Shown here piece after piece: positions 53,726 to 62,474 of a stretch of DNA of 64,000 nucleotides; within the stretch, counting starts at the first letter, position 1, and the number at the start of each line of letters is the position of its first letter. The notes below the pieces were generated by a model, which ran no database searches, was not told where the DNA came from, and was given only the letters and a program-made list of their open reading frames with translations. The stretch is from Psychroserpens mesophilus (lineage in GTDB: Bacteria > Bacteroidota > Bacteroidia > Flavobacteriales > Flavobacteriaceae), in assembly GCF_000826645.1 (NCBI RefSeq), contig NZ_JXJP01000003.1, forward strand, positions 248,001 through 312,000, written 5' to 3'. The position numbers and the translations under genes were made by a program.

Positions 53726-54970
53726 TTATAGATAAATCATTGCTTGAAGTGTTAGAGTTCCAACAGCATCATTAGCTCCGTATTTGGTATTGAAATACTC
53801 TAAAGATAGTTTAGAATTGTGTCCACTGAAATAAGCATTGGCTCCTATTCCAAAAGACGTTGCCTGGTCATCAATGGCATCAATTTGTCTGTTGTCAAAT
53901 TGAACATAAGGCTGAAATTTCGTTTTACTTTCTGAAGCAAACACATAACCCAAATGAGCATGTAATAAGGAGCCAGTTTCATACGTTGTTCCCAGAGTAA
54001 AATCTTGTCCGTAGTCACTAAACTGGCTAAGGACATAGGCCGTAATTGCAGCTCCTTTGTCACCCAATGGTGCATCATAAAAAGCATCGAATGCAAAAAT
54101 GGAAACACTTTCACCAGATAACTCACCGTTACTATCAGCTATAACCGAACCATTTGGATGCAAGAAAAAACCTGCTCCAATATTGAAAACCTTTTTACCA
54201 CCCAAATAGGTTCCCACTTTATAAGGTAAAAAATTAGATTCTTCATCTAAGAAATGATAATCAAAATAGCCAGCGTAGGTTTTACCAGCATCTTTTGAAC
54301 CTAGTAATCGTCTTCCTGAATAAATAGCCGCTCCACTATTTACTGGAACAGCAGAAGCTTGTAAATTATTCGTTATTGCTTCATTAACCGCAATTCTGTA
54401 TTGAAATTTTTTGAATTTTCCTTTTAAATACACACCCATATGACGAGCAAACTGATCGGATAAACCAATAGTAGCCCAGGCTTGTCTCTGATTATCAAGC
54501 GTCATCATGTTTAAAGTGCTTTGATTGTTTAACCTCGATATTCCATTCCAGTAGTGCAAACCACCACCAATGGCATGGTTATCGCTCAAACTGTATTGCG
54601 CCCAAACGTCATGGAAAAACAATTGTGAGTTATCACCTGTACCGACAGGAGACATATTATCAGCATTCAGACTGTTTAAACCAAAATGAGTTAGAATTAA
54701 AAAGTCTTTGTTAATCTGAGCATACATGAGTACACGAGCTCTTCGCATACTAAAGTTAAGTTCACTTTGTTCATTGCCATTGGCATCTAAAGGACGATCT
54801 GAATTATGTTGAGCCCAAAACTGAGCCCATGAGATGATTCTAAAGTATTTAGAGCCATCTTCATTTAGTTTTACTTTGAGTCCTCCTGTATAATCTGGAG
54901 AACCTTGAGCAGTTAAACATTGAAAGGTTAGAAAAAAAAGACCTATCAATACAAGGGATTGTTTTTTCAT
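53726..54970 (-). CDS. Outer-membrane porin, OprO/P-like
   Basis: The 414-residue protein has a signal peptide (FFLTFQCLTAQ) and the barrel pattern of phosphate/anion-selective porins: FRIISWAQFWAQHNSD near 43-58, NFSMRRARVLMYAQINKDFL, and an end LEYFNTKYGANDAVGTLTLQ. Its position before DUF4212 suggests a channel for the acids taken up by the symporter. Substrate specificity is not determined by sequence. Confidence 0.85.
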   Translation of the reverse strand: MKKQSLVLIGLFFLTFQCLTAQGSPDYTGGLKVKLNEDGSKYFRIISWAQFWAQHNSDRPLDANGNEQSELNFSMRRARVLMYAQINKDFLILTHFGLNSLNADNMSPVGTGDNSQLFFHDVWAQYSLSDNHAIGGGLHYWNGISRLNNQSTLNMMTLDNQRQAWATIGLSDQFARHMGVYLKGKFKKFQYRIAVNEAITNNLQASAVPVNSGAAIYSGRRLLGSKDAGKTYAGYFDYHFLDEESNFLPYKVGTYLGGKKVFNIGAGFFLHPNGSVIADSNGELSGESVSIFAFDAFYDAPLGDKGAAITAYVLSQFSDYGQDFTLGTTYETGSLLHAHLGYVFASESKTKFQPYVQFDNRQIDAIDDQATSFGIGANAYFSGHNSKLSLEYFNTKYGANDAVGTLTLQAMIYL

Positions 54971-54997
54971 TGTTTACATGTGTTAGTTAGTAATGAA

Positions 54998-55013
54998 TTG
55001 GTTTTGTGTGCAC
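54998..55013. promoter_or_regulatory. Shared 14-base motif, copy 2 (reverse complement)
   Basis: Its reverse complement GTGCACACAAAACCAA contains the 14-mer at 48213-48226. It lies 28 bases before the porin start, in a position where an activator or repressor could act. Confidence 0.5.
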
Positions 55014-55077
55014 TACTAAGCTCTGAAAAACAATGTTCTAACTAAAAATAACTATATTTAAATGCTAAATAAATATA

Positions 55078-55497
55078 CTAATCCTTGAAACGTTCCCATT
55101 TAATCAACATAAATTTATCTCCTAATTCGGTTACTACAACACCAGCACCTTTTATGTTTTGTGAATTTTGGAAGTAATTTCCAAGTTCAGAAGCATTGAG
55201 AATTTTATAAGTTGGGTGGTAGTTGGTATTGTAAGGTCGTTTGATATTGTACTTCTTGACCCAATTCATGATACTGACATGAGAAATGCCCAGAATACGT
55301 TCTATCTCACGGTAGGTTAATCCTTCTAAATACAACTGAAGCGACTTATTTACGTAATAATCGTCAATCTTCTTTCCAATTTTATTGACAGTAAAAAAAT
55401 AATTGCATTTTTTACATTTATAACGTTGACGGTTATTAATAATTCCACTCTTGATGTAATGATCAGATCCACAGTTTGGACATAAATCTATAGTCAT
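55078..55497 (-). CDS. InsA-like zinc-ribbon/HTH protein, probably a domesticated regulator
   Basis: The 139-residue protein has a zinc ribbon with C6-x2-C9 and C28-x2-C31. A helix-turn-helix follows at about 56-83 (LTYREIERILGISHVSIM). The C-terminal domain has no relation I know. The N-terminal two parts match the InsA protein of IS1-type elements. No DDE catalytic part, inverted repeat or target duplication lies around it, so it is probably a DNA-binding regulator derived from a transposase. It lies directly upstream of the porin gene on the same strand. Confidence 0.75.
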   Translation of the reverse strand: MTIDLCPNCGSDHYIKSGIINNRQRYKCKKCNYFFTVNKIGKKIDDYYVNKSLQLYLEGLTYREIERILGISHVSIMNWVKKYNIKRPYNTNYHPTYKILNASELGNYFQNSQNIKGAGVVVTELGDKFMLIKWERFKD

Positions 55498-55578
55498 ATA
55501 TATTAATTTAGCATAAATATATTAAATTAGCAACATTAATACAAATCGTAACGATATAACTAAAAAGTATAGGTCTTT

Positions 55579-56946
55579 TTAAGATTTCATGCGTTTTCGA
55601 TAGGCTTTAATCTCTTTCACAACTTTTGGAGCCAATATAATAGTAGACAACATCGTAGGAATCGCCATTAAGGCGAAAATACCATCTATAAAATTTATCA
55701 TTGTACTAAACGAGGTCGTCGCTGCAAGAATTATACTCAAAATGTAGAGATAATTATAATAGTGCTTCTTATCTGCTCCAATTAAAAAAGACATGCATTT
55801 CGTTCCGTAGTAAGCATAAGAAAACAAGGATGACATACTAAATATAAATACGCAAATCATTAATAAATACTGACCATAAGGCATTGCATCTTGAAACGCT
55901 GAAGCCGTTAAACTTACACCATTGTCATCTGTAGTTTGCCATACACCTGTGACTAAAATGGCTAATGCAGTTAATGTACAAACGATTAATGTATCGATCA
56001 CTGGGCCTAACATAGCAACTAAGCCTTCACGTACAGGTTCATTAGTTTTTGCTGCACCATGAGCCATTGGAGCTGTACCTATTCCAGCTTCATTTGAAAA
56101 TGCTCCTCGTTTGATTCCTAATATTAACAAGGCTCCTAAAGTTCCACCAAATACAGCATCTCCATTAATATAATTGGCTTCAAAGGCATCTGTAAAAATC
56201 AGTAATACATATTTCGGAACTTCAGTACGATTAATAATTAAAATAATTACAACTAAAGCGAAATATAAAAGCACCATCGAGGGCACCATTTTAGAAGCAA
56301 TTGTGCTAATACGTTTCAATCCACCCAAAATGACTACTGAAGTCAAAATCACCAGAATTGCTGCTATCATCAAATTAGAAGATAAAGTCACTTCTACGCC
56401 ATTCGGAATTAAAATAATATCATTAATAGCTTGTTTTAACTGATTGACATTAACAACAGGTAAAGCGCCTAGCATTCCGAAAATAGAAAACATTACAGCA
56501 AGAAATTGCCAGTTTTTCCCTAAACCCTCACGAATAAAATACATAGGTCCACCTTGCAAATCGCCATTGCTATCCTTACCTCTATACATGATTGCCAAAG
56601 TTGATGTAAAAAATTTAGTACTCATTCCAATAATTGCACTAATCCACATCCAGAACATCGCTCCTGGTCCTCCAATAGAAATCGCTAATGCTACTCCAGC
56701 AATATTTCCCATACCAATCGTTGATGACAAGGCTGTTGTGAGTGCTTTAAAATGACTTATTTCTCCTGAATCATTCGGATTATCATATCTTCCTCTTAAG
56801 ACTTGTATGGCATGTCCAAAAAAACGAAATGGTAAAAAACGTGACAGAATTAAAAGATATAATCCACCTCCAATGAGTAGAATTAATAAAGGAATTCCCC
56901 AAGCTAATGATGAGAATTTTTCAGATAAAAGATTGAGTTGCTCCAT
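55579..56946 (-). CDS. Alanine/glycine:cation symporter (AGCS)
   Basis: The 455-residue carrier has about 11 helices. AGCS signatures are present: TALSSTIGMGNIAGVALAIS near 66-85, GGPGAMFWMWISAIIGM, and SYAYYGTKCMSFLIG near 379-393. It couples amino acid (alanine or glycine) uptake to Na+ or H+. The gene is leftward and probably its own unit. Confidence 0.88.
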   Translation of the reverse strand: MEQLNLLSEKFSSLAWGIPLLILLIGGGLYLLILSRFLPFRFFGHAIQVLRGRYDNPNDSGEISHFKALTTALSSTIGMGNIAGVALAISIGGPGAMFWMWISAIIGMSTKFFTSTLAIMYRGKDSNGDLQGGPMYFIREGLGKNWQFLAVMFSIFGMLGALPVVNVNQLKQAINDIILIPNGVEVTLSSNLMIAAILVILTSVVILGGLKRISTIASKMVPSMVLLYFALVVIILIINRTEVPKYVLLIFTDAFEANYINGDAVFGGTLGALLILGIKRGAFSNEAGIGTAPMAHGAAKTNEPVREGLVAMLGPVIDTLIVCTLTALAILVTGVWQTTDDNGVSLTASAFQDAMPYGQYLLMICVFIFSMSSLFSYAYYGTKCMSFLIGADKKHYYNYLYILSIILAATTSFSTMINFIDGIFALMAIPTMLSTIILAPKVVKEIKAYRKRMKS

Positions 56947-57034
56947 GAATTCCTATAAAAACTCCTCTAAGATATTATTTTAGTTTTAGCAATCCTTAAA
57001 AAATAAAGTATCTTTAATTTTTAAAACCAACTTT

Positions 57035-58123
57035 TTGAATAGCAACCGACTTTTCTTCATTGATGCTGTACGTGCATTCGCTATTTTGATGATGCTTCAA
57101 GGGCATTTTATCGATACGCTTTTAAATCCGATTTACAGAGATGAAACTAATTTAGCTTACCAGATCTGGTCGTATTTTAGAGGCATTACTGCGCCAACAT
57201 TTTTCACCATTTCTGGATTGGTTTTTTTATATCTGTTATTAAGAGCAAAAGATAAAGGCAATGATTATTCAAGGATTAAAAAAGGCTTATACAGAGGTTT
57301 GTTACTCATTCTGATTGGTTACGCCTTGCGTATCAATGTTTTTGGCTGGTTTAGCGGTGAATTCCATAGCTATGTATTCGTTATCGATGTGCTACAATGC
57401 ATTGGATTATCACTTATTATACTTATTGGCTGTTATGTTTTATTTCGGAAACATGTTCGAATATTATCCCTGTTGCTGCTAATTTTGGGATGTTTAAGTT
57501 TTTTATACGAGCCTCTATATCGCAGTTTAGATTTGAGCCATATCCCAAAATTATTTGCCAATTATATGACGAAAGCTAACGGTTCAATATTTACAATTTT
57601 ACCATGGTTTGGATTTACAGCTTTTGGTGGATTTCTGGCGACTGTTTTCTTTTCACACGTCCACAGAAACAGATTCCGATTGATTACAGTGGTTTGCTTT
57701 TTTATCTTCGGAAGCTTATTCATTGAATATTCGTCCTGGTTTTTAATGCGACTGTATTACTGGACAGATATTGAAGTGTTCAAATCGTCTGCATATTATA
57801 ATTACTTGTTTACACACTTCGGAAACGTACTCGTATTATTTGGCGTTTTTTATGCAGCAGAACCATTTTTGAAGGGATCACTTATTGGAAAAATCGGACA
57901 AAAAACCTTATCGATTTATGTCATACATTTTATGATTATCTACGGAAGCTTTACTGGAATTGGTTTAAAACATTTCTTTTCCAAATCGTTAACACCAACA
58001 GAAGCAATATTTGGAGCTGTGAGTTTTATGATTATAGTTTGTCTTATTTCCTTTTATTACGTGAAGACTAATGCATTTATTTATAAAAATGTAAGACGAT
58101 TGATTAAAACGATAAGACATTGA
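57035..58123 (+). CDS. HGSNAT/DUF1624-like membrane acyltransferase
   Basis: The 362-residue protein has about 10 membrane helices. RLFFIDAVRAFAILMMLQGH near 5-24 holds the Arg/His pair of the OpgC/acyltransferase-3 and DUF1624 group. FFTISGLVFLYLL follows near 57-69. No ATG fits the start; TTG at 57035-57037 is the only good initiator. It probably acylates a sugar or glycan from acyl-CoA. Substrate unknown. Confidence 0.78.
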   Translation: MNSNRLFFIDAVRAFAILMMLQGHFIDTLLNPIYRDETNLAYQIWSYFRGITAPTFFTISGLVFLYLLLRAKDKGNDYSRIKKGLYRGLLLILIGYALRINVFGWFSGEFHSYVFVIDVLQCIGLSLIILIGCYVLFRKHVRILSLLLLILGCLSFLYEPLYRSLDLSHIPKLFANYMTKANGSIFTILPWFGFTAFGGFLATVFFSHVHRNRFRLITVVCFFIFGSLFIEYSSWFLMRLYYWTDIEVFKSSAYYNYLFTHFGNVLVLFGVFYAAEPFLKGSLIGKIGQKTLSIYVIHFMIIYGSFTGIGLKHFFSKSLTPTEAIFGAVSFMIIVCLISFYYVKTNAFIYKNVRRLIKTIRH

Positions 58124-58174
58124 ATATTCATAGCGTTTTTCTAAATCCTGTTCTGTGTTGTGCTTATTAGAACC

Positions 58175-58792
58175 TTATTTTAGCACTACAAAAAAATCTT
58201 TGAGTCCACTTAATATACTTTGCACAGCGTAAGCAGCTAAGATCAGGCCCATCACCTTACTAATTACAGTAATCCCGTAAGCTCCGATTCGTTGTTGTAC
58301 AAGACTTGCTGTCAGTAAAATTAGCATAGTAACCATAATCACAATAAAGACTAATGCTGTGGTAATAGCTTGCTGTTCAATTGGATAAATGTTATTATCG
58401 GTTAACAAAACGACAGCCATTATAGCACCTGGTGATGCGATTGATGGTATTGCGACTGGAAAAATTGTAACATGTTTGTAATCGTTGATTAAATGTTTTT
58501 CAGATTCTGGCTTACCTTCTCCGAAAATCATGGTTAATGCAAACAGAAATAATATGACACCTCCTGAAATTTGAAACGCGTCTAACGTGACATCCATTCC
58601 ATCAAGAATTAATTGTCCGACTACAATAAAAAACAACAAAATAAGAAATGCAATAAAGGATGCTCGGATGGCCACCTTCTTCCTATGCTTCTGGTCTAAT
58701 TGTTTTGTAGCTTCAAGAAAAACCGGAACTGACCCAAGCGGATCGATTACTGCTATTAAAAAGAAAATTTTGGTTATAATGGCCGCAATCAT
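58175..58792 (-). CDS. MarC family membrane protein
   Basis: The 205-residue protein has six membrane helices. AVIDPLGSVPVFL near 14-26 and AIPSIASPGAIMAVVLL near 111-127 are the MarC pattern (both carry the re-entrant Pro motif). Despite the name, these proteins do not cause drug resistance; function unknown. The gene follows purC with a 1-base gap. Confidence 0.88.
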   Translation of the reverse strand: MIAAIITKIFFLIAVIDPLGSVPVFLEATKQLDQKHRKKVAIRASFIAFLILLFFIVVGQLILDGMDVTLDAFQISGGVILFLFALTMIFGEGKPESEKHLINDYKHVTIFPVAIPSIASPGAIMAVVLLTDNNIYPIEQQAITTALVFIVIMVTMLILLTASLVQQRIGAYGITVISKVMGLILAAYAVQSILSGLKDFFVVLK

Positions 58793-58793
58793 T

Positions 58794-59744
58794 TTATTGT
58801 TTTAAATATTCTAAAACATTAGCCTCTATCCTACTATGAATATCAGTCACATCAGCTTTAACAAAAGGTTCTCCCATAATATTCTCATAGAGTTCGATAT
58901 AACGTTCGCTAACGCTTTCAATATAATCATCACTCATTTCAGGAACGGTTTGTCCTTCAAGTCCTTGAAAATTATTAGCAATTAACCACTGACGCACAAA
59001 TTCTTTTGATAATTGCTTTTGTGGTTCGTTTTTATCCTGACGTTCCTGATAACCATCAGCATAAAAATAGCGCGATGAATCTGGTGTATGGATTTCATCA
59101 ATTAAGACAATTTTGCCTTCTTTCGTTTTTCCGAATTCGTATTTGGTATCTACTAAAATTAAACCTCTGGAAGCAGCGATTTCTGTTCCTCTCTGGAAGA
59201 GTTTACGTGTATAATCTTCTAAAACTAAGTAATCTTCTTCAGAAACAATACCACGTTTTAAGATATCTTCTCTTGAAATATCTTCATCGTGGTCTCCCAT
59301 TTCTGCTTTGGTTGCAGGTGTAATAATTGGTTCAGGAAATTTATCATTTTCTTTCATGCCTTCTGGCAGTTCTACACCACACAACAATCGTCGTCCAGAT
59401 TTATATTCACGAGCCGCATGACCAGACATATAACCACGAATGACCATTTCAACTTTAAATGGCTCGCATAAATGACCGACAGCCACATTAGGATCTGGTG
59501 TTGCTGTTAACCAGTTAGGCACCAAATCTTCAGTCGCTTTCATCATACTTGTCGCAATCTGGTTTAGAATTTGCCCTTTATACGGAATTCCTTTTGGCAT
59601 CACGACATCAAAAGCCGATAAACGATCGGTGGCAATCATCACCAATTCTTCATCATTGATATTGTACACTTCTCTGACCTTTCCTTTGTAAACACTTTTC
59701 TGGTTAGGAAAATTAAAATTGGATGCTATGATGGTGTTACTCAT
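58794..59744 (-). CDS. purC: Phosphoribosylaminoimidazole-succinocarboxamide synthase (PurC)
   Basis: The 316-residue protein is a SAICAR synthetase of the longer, yeast-like form. [20 protein letters not shown] near 15-34 is the N-terminal ATP site and [20 protein letters not shown] lies near 98-117. [16 protein letters not shown] marks the C-terminal part. It ligates aspartate to CAIR in purine synthesis. Its leader holds four copies of an 8-mer ending 5 bases before the start. Confidence 0.92.
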   Translation of the reverse strand: MSNTIIASNFNFPNQKSVYKGKVREVYNINDEELVMIATDRLSAFDVVMPKGIPYKGQILNQIATSMMKATEDLVPNWLTATPDPNVAVGHLCEPFKVEMVIRGYMSGHAAREYKSGRRLLCGVELPEGMKENDKFPEPIITPATKAEMGDHDEDISREDILKRGIVSEEDYLVLEDYTRKLFQRGTEIAASRGLILVDTKYEFGKTKEGKIVLIDEIHTPDSSRYFYADGYQERQDKNEPQKQLSKEFVRQWLIANNFQGLEGQTVPEMSDDYIESVSERYIELYENIMGEPFVKADVTDIHSRIEANVLEYLKQ

Positions 59745-59749
59745 TATTG

Positions 59750-59781
59750 TTTAGGTGTTTAGGTGTTTAGGTGTTTAGGTG
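59750..59781. repeat. Tandem 8-mer TTTAGGTG x4 in the purC leader
   Basis: Four exact copies of TTTAGGTG (59750-59757, 59758-59765, 59766-59773 and 59774-59781). On the mRNA strand it reads CACCTAAA x4 and ends 5 bases before the purC start. No ribosome-binding site is visible between repeat and start. Confidence 0.9.
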
Positions 59782-59818
59782 TCAAAATTATAAATAAAAT
59801 ATATTTTCTAACGATAAA

Positions 59819-59890
59819 GCCCTAGCCCAGATTAAGGCATTTGTTGGAGCTCCTCGCAGAGAGCGACTGCCGAAAGCTGGATGAGCTTCA
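59819..59890. repeat. Dispersed intergenic repeat, longer copy
   Basis: It begins gccctagcccagattaaggc and contains gagctcctcgcagagagcga and a final gaaagctggatgagcttc. The middle block matches 5026-5048. It lies 10 bases from the phoH stop. Related elements recur between genes of many Flavobacteriaceae. Confidence 0.7.
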
Positions 59891-59900
59891 AATTAAAAAA

Positions 59901-60854
59901 TTAATCTCTATTCTCAATACTCTTATAAGCTTCAATGACTTTCTTGACCAATTTATGACGAATCACATCTTTATCGTCGAGGTAAATCATGCCAATGCCT
60001 TCTACATTTTTAAGTACGAGTAAAGCTTCTTTGAGTCCGGAAATGGTTCGTCGTGGCAAATCGACCTGACCAGGATCACCAGTTAATAAAAACTTGGCAT
60101 TTTTTCCCATACGTGTCAGGAACATCTTCATTTGTGCATGCGTCGTATTTTGACCTTCATCTAAAATCACAAAGGCATTATCTAAAGTTCGTCCACGCAT
60201 AAACGCCAAAGGTGCAATTTGAATGGTTCCATTTTCGATAAAACTCGCTAATTTTTCTGCGGGAATCATATCACGAAGTGCATCGTACAAAGGCTGCATG
60301 TAGGGATCGAGTTTTTCCTTTAAATCACCAGGAAGAAATCCTAAATTTTCACCAGCTTCAACAGCAGGACGTGTTAATATAATGCGTTTGACCTCTTTAT
60401 TTTTTAAGGCTCTTACAGCCAAAGCAACACCTGTATAGGTTTTTCCTGTTCCAGCAGGACCAATAGCAAAGACCATATCATTGACACGCATACTTTCAAC
60501 CAGCTTCCGTTGATTTACCGTTTGTGCTTTAATAATTTTACCATTAACACCATGCACTATGGCTTCGCCACTTTGAGTAGATGTTGTATAATCGTCGCTA
60601 CTCTGACTTGTTAATACACGCTCTATGACATTTTCGTCAAGCTTATTATACTTTCCAAAATGTTCCATAAGCATGTTCATACGACGATCAAATTCTTCAA
60701 GCAAGTCTTCATCACCATAGGCTTTAATTTTGTTGCCTCTGGCAACAATTTTAAGTTTAGGAAAGTATTCTTTGAGTATTTTAATATTGGCATTTTGGGC
60801 TCCAAAAAATTCTTTTGGAGTAATTTCTTCTAGTTCTAAAATAAGTTCGTTCAA
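59901..60854 (-). CDS. PhoH family ATPase
   Basis: The 317-residue protein has a short helical N terminus with a KH-like stretch and a P-loop domain: Walker A GPAGTGKT at 132-139, Walker B-like FVILDEGQNTTH near 222-233, and LLTGDPGQVDLP. This is the PhoH/YbeZ form. PhoH works with YbeY in rRNA maturation in other bacteria; no ybeY is in the window. Divergent from the SAM hydrolase gene. Confidence 0.88.
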   Translation of the reverse strand: MNELILELEEITPKEFFGAQNANIKILKEYFPKLKIVARGNKIKAYGDEDLLEEFDRRMNMLMEHFGKYNKLDENVIERVLTSQSSDDYTTSTQSGEAIVHGVNGKIIKAQTVNQRKLVESMRVNDMVFAIGPAGTGKTYTGVALAVRALKNKEVKRIILTRPAVEAGENLGFLPGDLKEKLDPYMQPLYDALRDMIPAEKLASFIENGTIQIAPLAFMRGRTLDNAFVILDEGQNTTHAQMKMFLTRMGKNAKFLLTGDPGQVDLPRRTISGLKEALLVLKNVEGIGMIYLDDKDVIRHKLVKKVIEAYKSIENRD

Positions 60855-61065
60855 AAGCTATTCGATTTATAAATTAATCTGTTTTCTTTTATTAGTTTTG
60901 TGATGAGAAAAAATGAGGCTCATTTCATAACATCTCTACCAAAAATAATTAAACTATTTAACTCATTAGGTTTTCCTAAGATTAAAATATTGATTAGTTT
61001 TTAACAGTTTTGATAAACATTATAAAAGCGTATTAATCTATTAAATTATTTGTTGCAGTTTAGCT

Positions 61066-61938
61066 ATGGCAATCATCACATTAACAACCGATTTTGGAGA
61101 AAAAGACCACTTTGCTGGTGCTATAAAAGGCGCCATTTATAGTGAATTGTCTGATGTGAAAATTGTTGATATCTCACATTCCGTTGCGCCTTTTAACGTT
61201 CCTGAAGCCGCTTATATCATTCAGAATGCTTATAGCAGCTTTCCTAAAGGCACTATTCATGTGATTGGAATTGATTCTGAACTCAATCCGGAAAACAAAC
61301 ACATAGCCGTTCAACTTGATGATCACTATTTTATATGTGCTAATAATGGCATTATGAGTATGATTTGCAGAGACATTGCACCACAAAAGATTGTTGAAAT
61401 TAACATTCACGATCGTGTAGCAACCAGTTTCCCTGTACTTGATGTCTTTGTTAACGTTGCTTGTCACATTGCTCGTGGAGGCACTTTAGAAGTTATTGGT
61501 AAGGTCATTGAAACGATTAAACCGATTAAAAATTTGATTCCGTTTGTAAATGACGAACGAAATCAAATTATTGGTAGTGTGATTTATATAGATAACTATG
61601 GTAATGTCATTACGAATATCAAGCGTGGCTTTTTTGAATCGATACAAAAAACGCGTAATTATGAGATTTCTGCTCGTAGCTATAAGTTTAAAAGAATCTA
61701 TGATAAATATAGTGATGCTATTAATTTTGATATTCCTGAAGAAAAGCGATACGACGCTGGTAAAGGTTTAGTCGTGTTTAATTCATCTGGATATTTAGAA
61801 ATTGCTGTTTATAAAAGTGATAGTAGTACTGTAGGAAGTGCTTCCAGTTTAATGGGATTAAAATTACGAGATACAGTGACTGTAAATTTTGTTGCAACAC
61901 CTGTAACACCTAAAGGAAAAGAAGTTTTAGAACGATAA
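61066..61938 (+). CDS. SAM hydroxide adenosyltransferase (DUF62)
   Basis: The 290-residue enzyme is in the S-adenosyl-L-methionine hydrolase (DUF62) group. TLTTDFGEKDHFAGAIKGAI near 4-23 starts the SAM site and the region around YFICANNGIMSM near 86-97 holds the second part; the usual VDPGVG is replaced by GIDSELNP. The C-terminal domain (about 165-285) has the beta barrel. It would hydrolyse SAM to adenosine and methionine. It is followed 3 bases later by the monooxygenase gene. Confidence 0.85.
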   Translation: MAIITLTTDFGEKDHFAGAIKGAIYSELSDVKIVDISHSVAPFNVPEAAYIIQNAYSSFPKGTIHVIGIDSELNPENKHIAVQLDDHYFICANNGIMSMICRDIAPQKIVEINIHDRVATSFPVLDVFVNVACHIARGGTLEVIGKVIETIKPIKNLIPFVNDERNQIIGSVIYIDNYGNVITNIKRGFFESIQKTRNYEISARSYKFKRIYDKYSDAINFDIPEEKRYDAGKGLVVFNSSGYLEIAVYKSDSSTVGSASSLMGLKLRDTVTVNFVATPVTPKGKEVLER

Positions 61939-61941
61939 GTT

Positions 61942-62238
61942 ATGTTTGTACGAATTGTAAAAATGGGATTTGAACCTTCTAAAATTGATGAATTCCTCTC
62001 CGATTTTGAAGCTGTTAAACATCAAATCAGAGCCTTTGAAGGTTGTCAATTTTTAGAGCTTTATCGTGATAAACACAATACGAACCAATTTTTCACGTAT
62101 AGTTACTGGAACTCTGAAGCCGATTTAGAACAGTATAGACATTCCGATTTGTTTAAAAGCGTTTGGGCAAAAACCAAACCCTTGTTTAATACAAAACCTG
62201 AAGCTTGGAGTGTGGATAAGGTGGTTACCTTAAAATAA
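61942..62238 (+). CDS. Small antibiotic-biosynthesis-monooxygenase-like (ABM) protein
   Basis: The 98-residue ferredoxin-fold protein of the ABM family has FVRIVKMGFEP at the start, VKHQIRAFEGCQFLELYRDK near 25-44 and a TYSYWNSEADLEQYRHS stretch. Such proteins are small quinol monooxygenases or haem-like enzymes. It lies between the SAM hydrolase and a small membrane protein in what looks like one operon with gldF. Confidence 0.82.
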   Translation: MFVRIVKMGFEPSKIDEFLSDFEAVKHQIRAFEGCQFLELYRDKHNTNQFFTYSYWNSEADLEQYRHSDLFKSVWAKTKPLFNTKPEAWSVDKVVTLK

Positions 62239-62246
62239 CTGAATTT

Positions 62247-62474
62247 ATGACTGAAACCGAACTTAAAAAAGCGTGGAAAAAAACAATGACACCATTTGTT
62301 GTTTTTGTTATTTTATTGATAGTTTCTGTTCTTTTTAATCGGCTTGGAAGTAAAAAACCTACACCTCAAACGGTTAGCCTCTTTGCGTCGGTATATAGTT
62401 TAACATTTACTATCTTTTACGGCATTAAAATCGTGTTATTCAGAAAAAAATTGAAACAGCTAAACAACAATTAA
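62247..62474 (+). CDS. Small two-helix membrane protein
   Basis: The 75-residue protein has two membrane helices (about 15-32 and 42-62) and basic ends. No family is recognised. It stops one base before gldF starts, so it is in the gldF operon and co-translated. A role in the Gld ABC complex is only positional. Confidence 0.7.
   Translation: MTETELKKAWKKTMTPFVVFVILLIVSVLFNRLGSKKPTPQTVSLFASVYSLTFTIFYGIKIVLFRKKLKQLNNN

Noticed and set aside
55078-55497. Complete insertion sequence
   Set aside because: No catalytic transposase part, terminal inverted repeats or target duplication were found around it.
56174-56755. Two adjoining plus-strand frames inside the AGCS gene
   Set aside because: Lys/Ile/Pro-rich antisense of a transporter, no start signals.
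59750-59781. CRISPR-like tandem repeats
   Set aside because: Head-to-tail 8-mers without spacers; no cas genes in the window.
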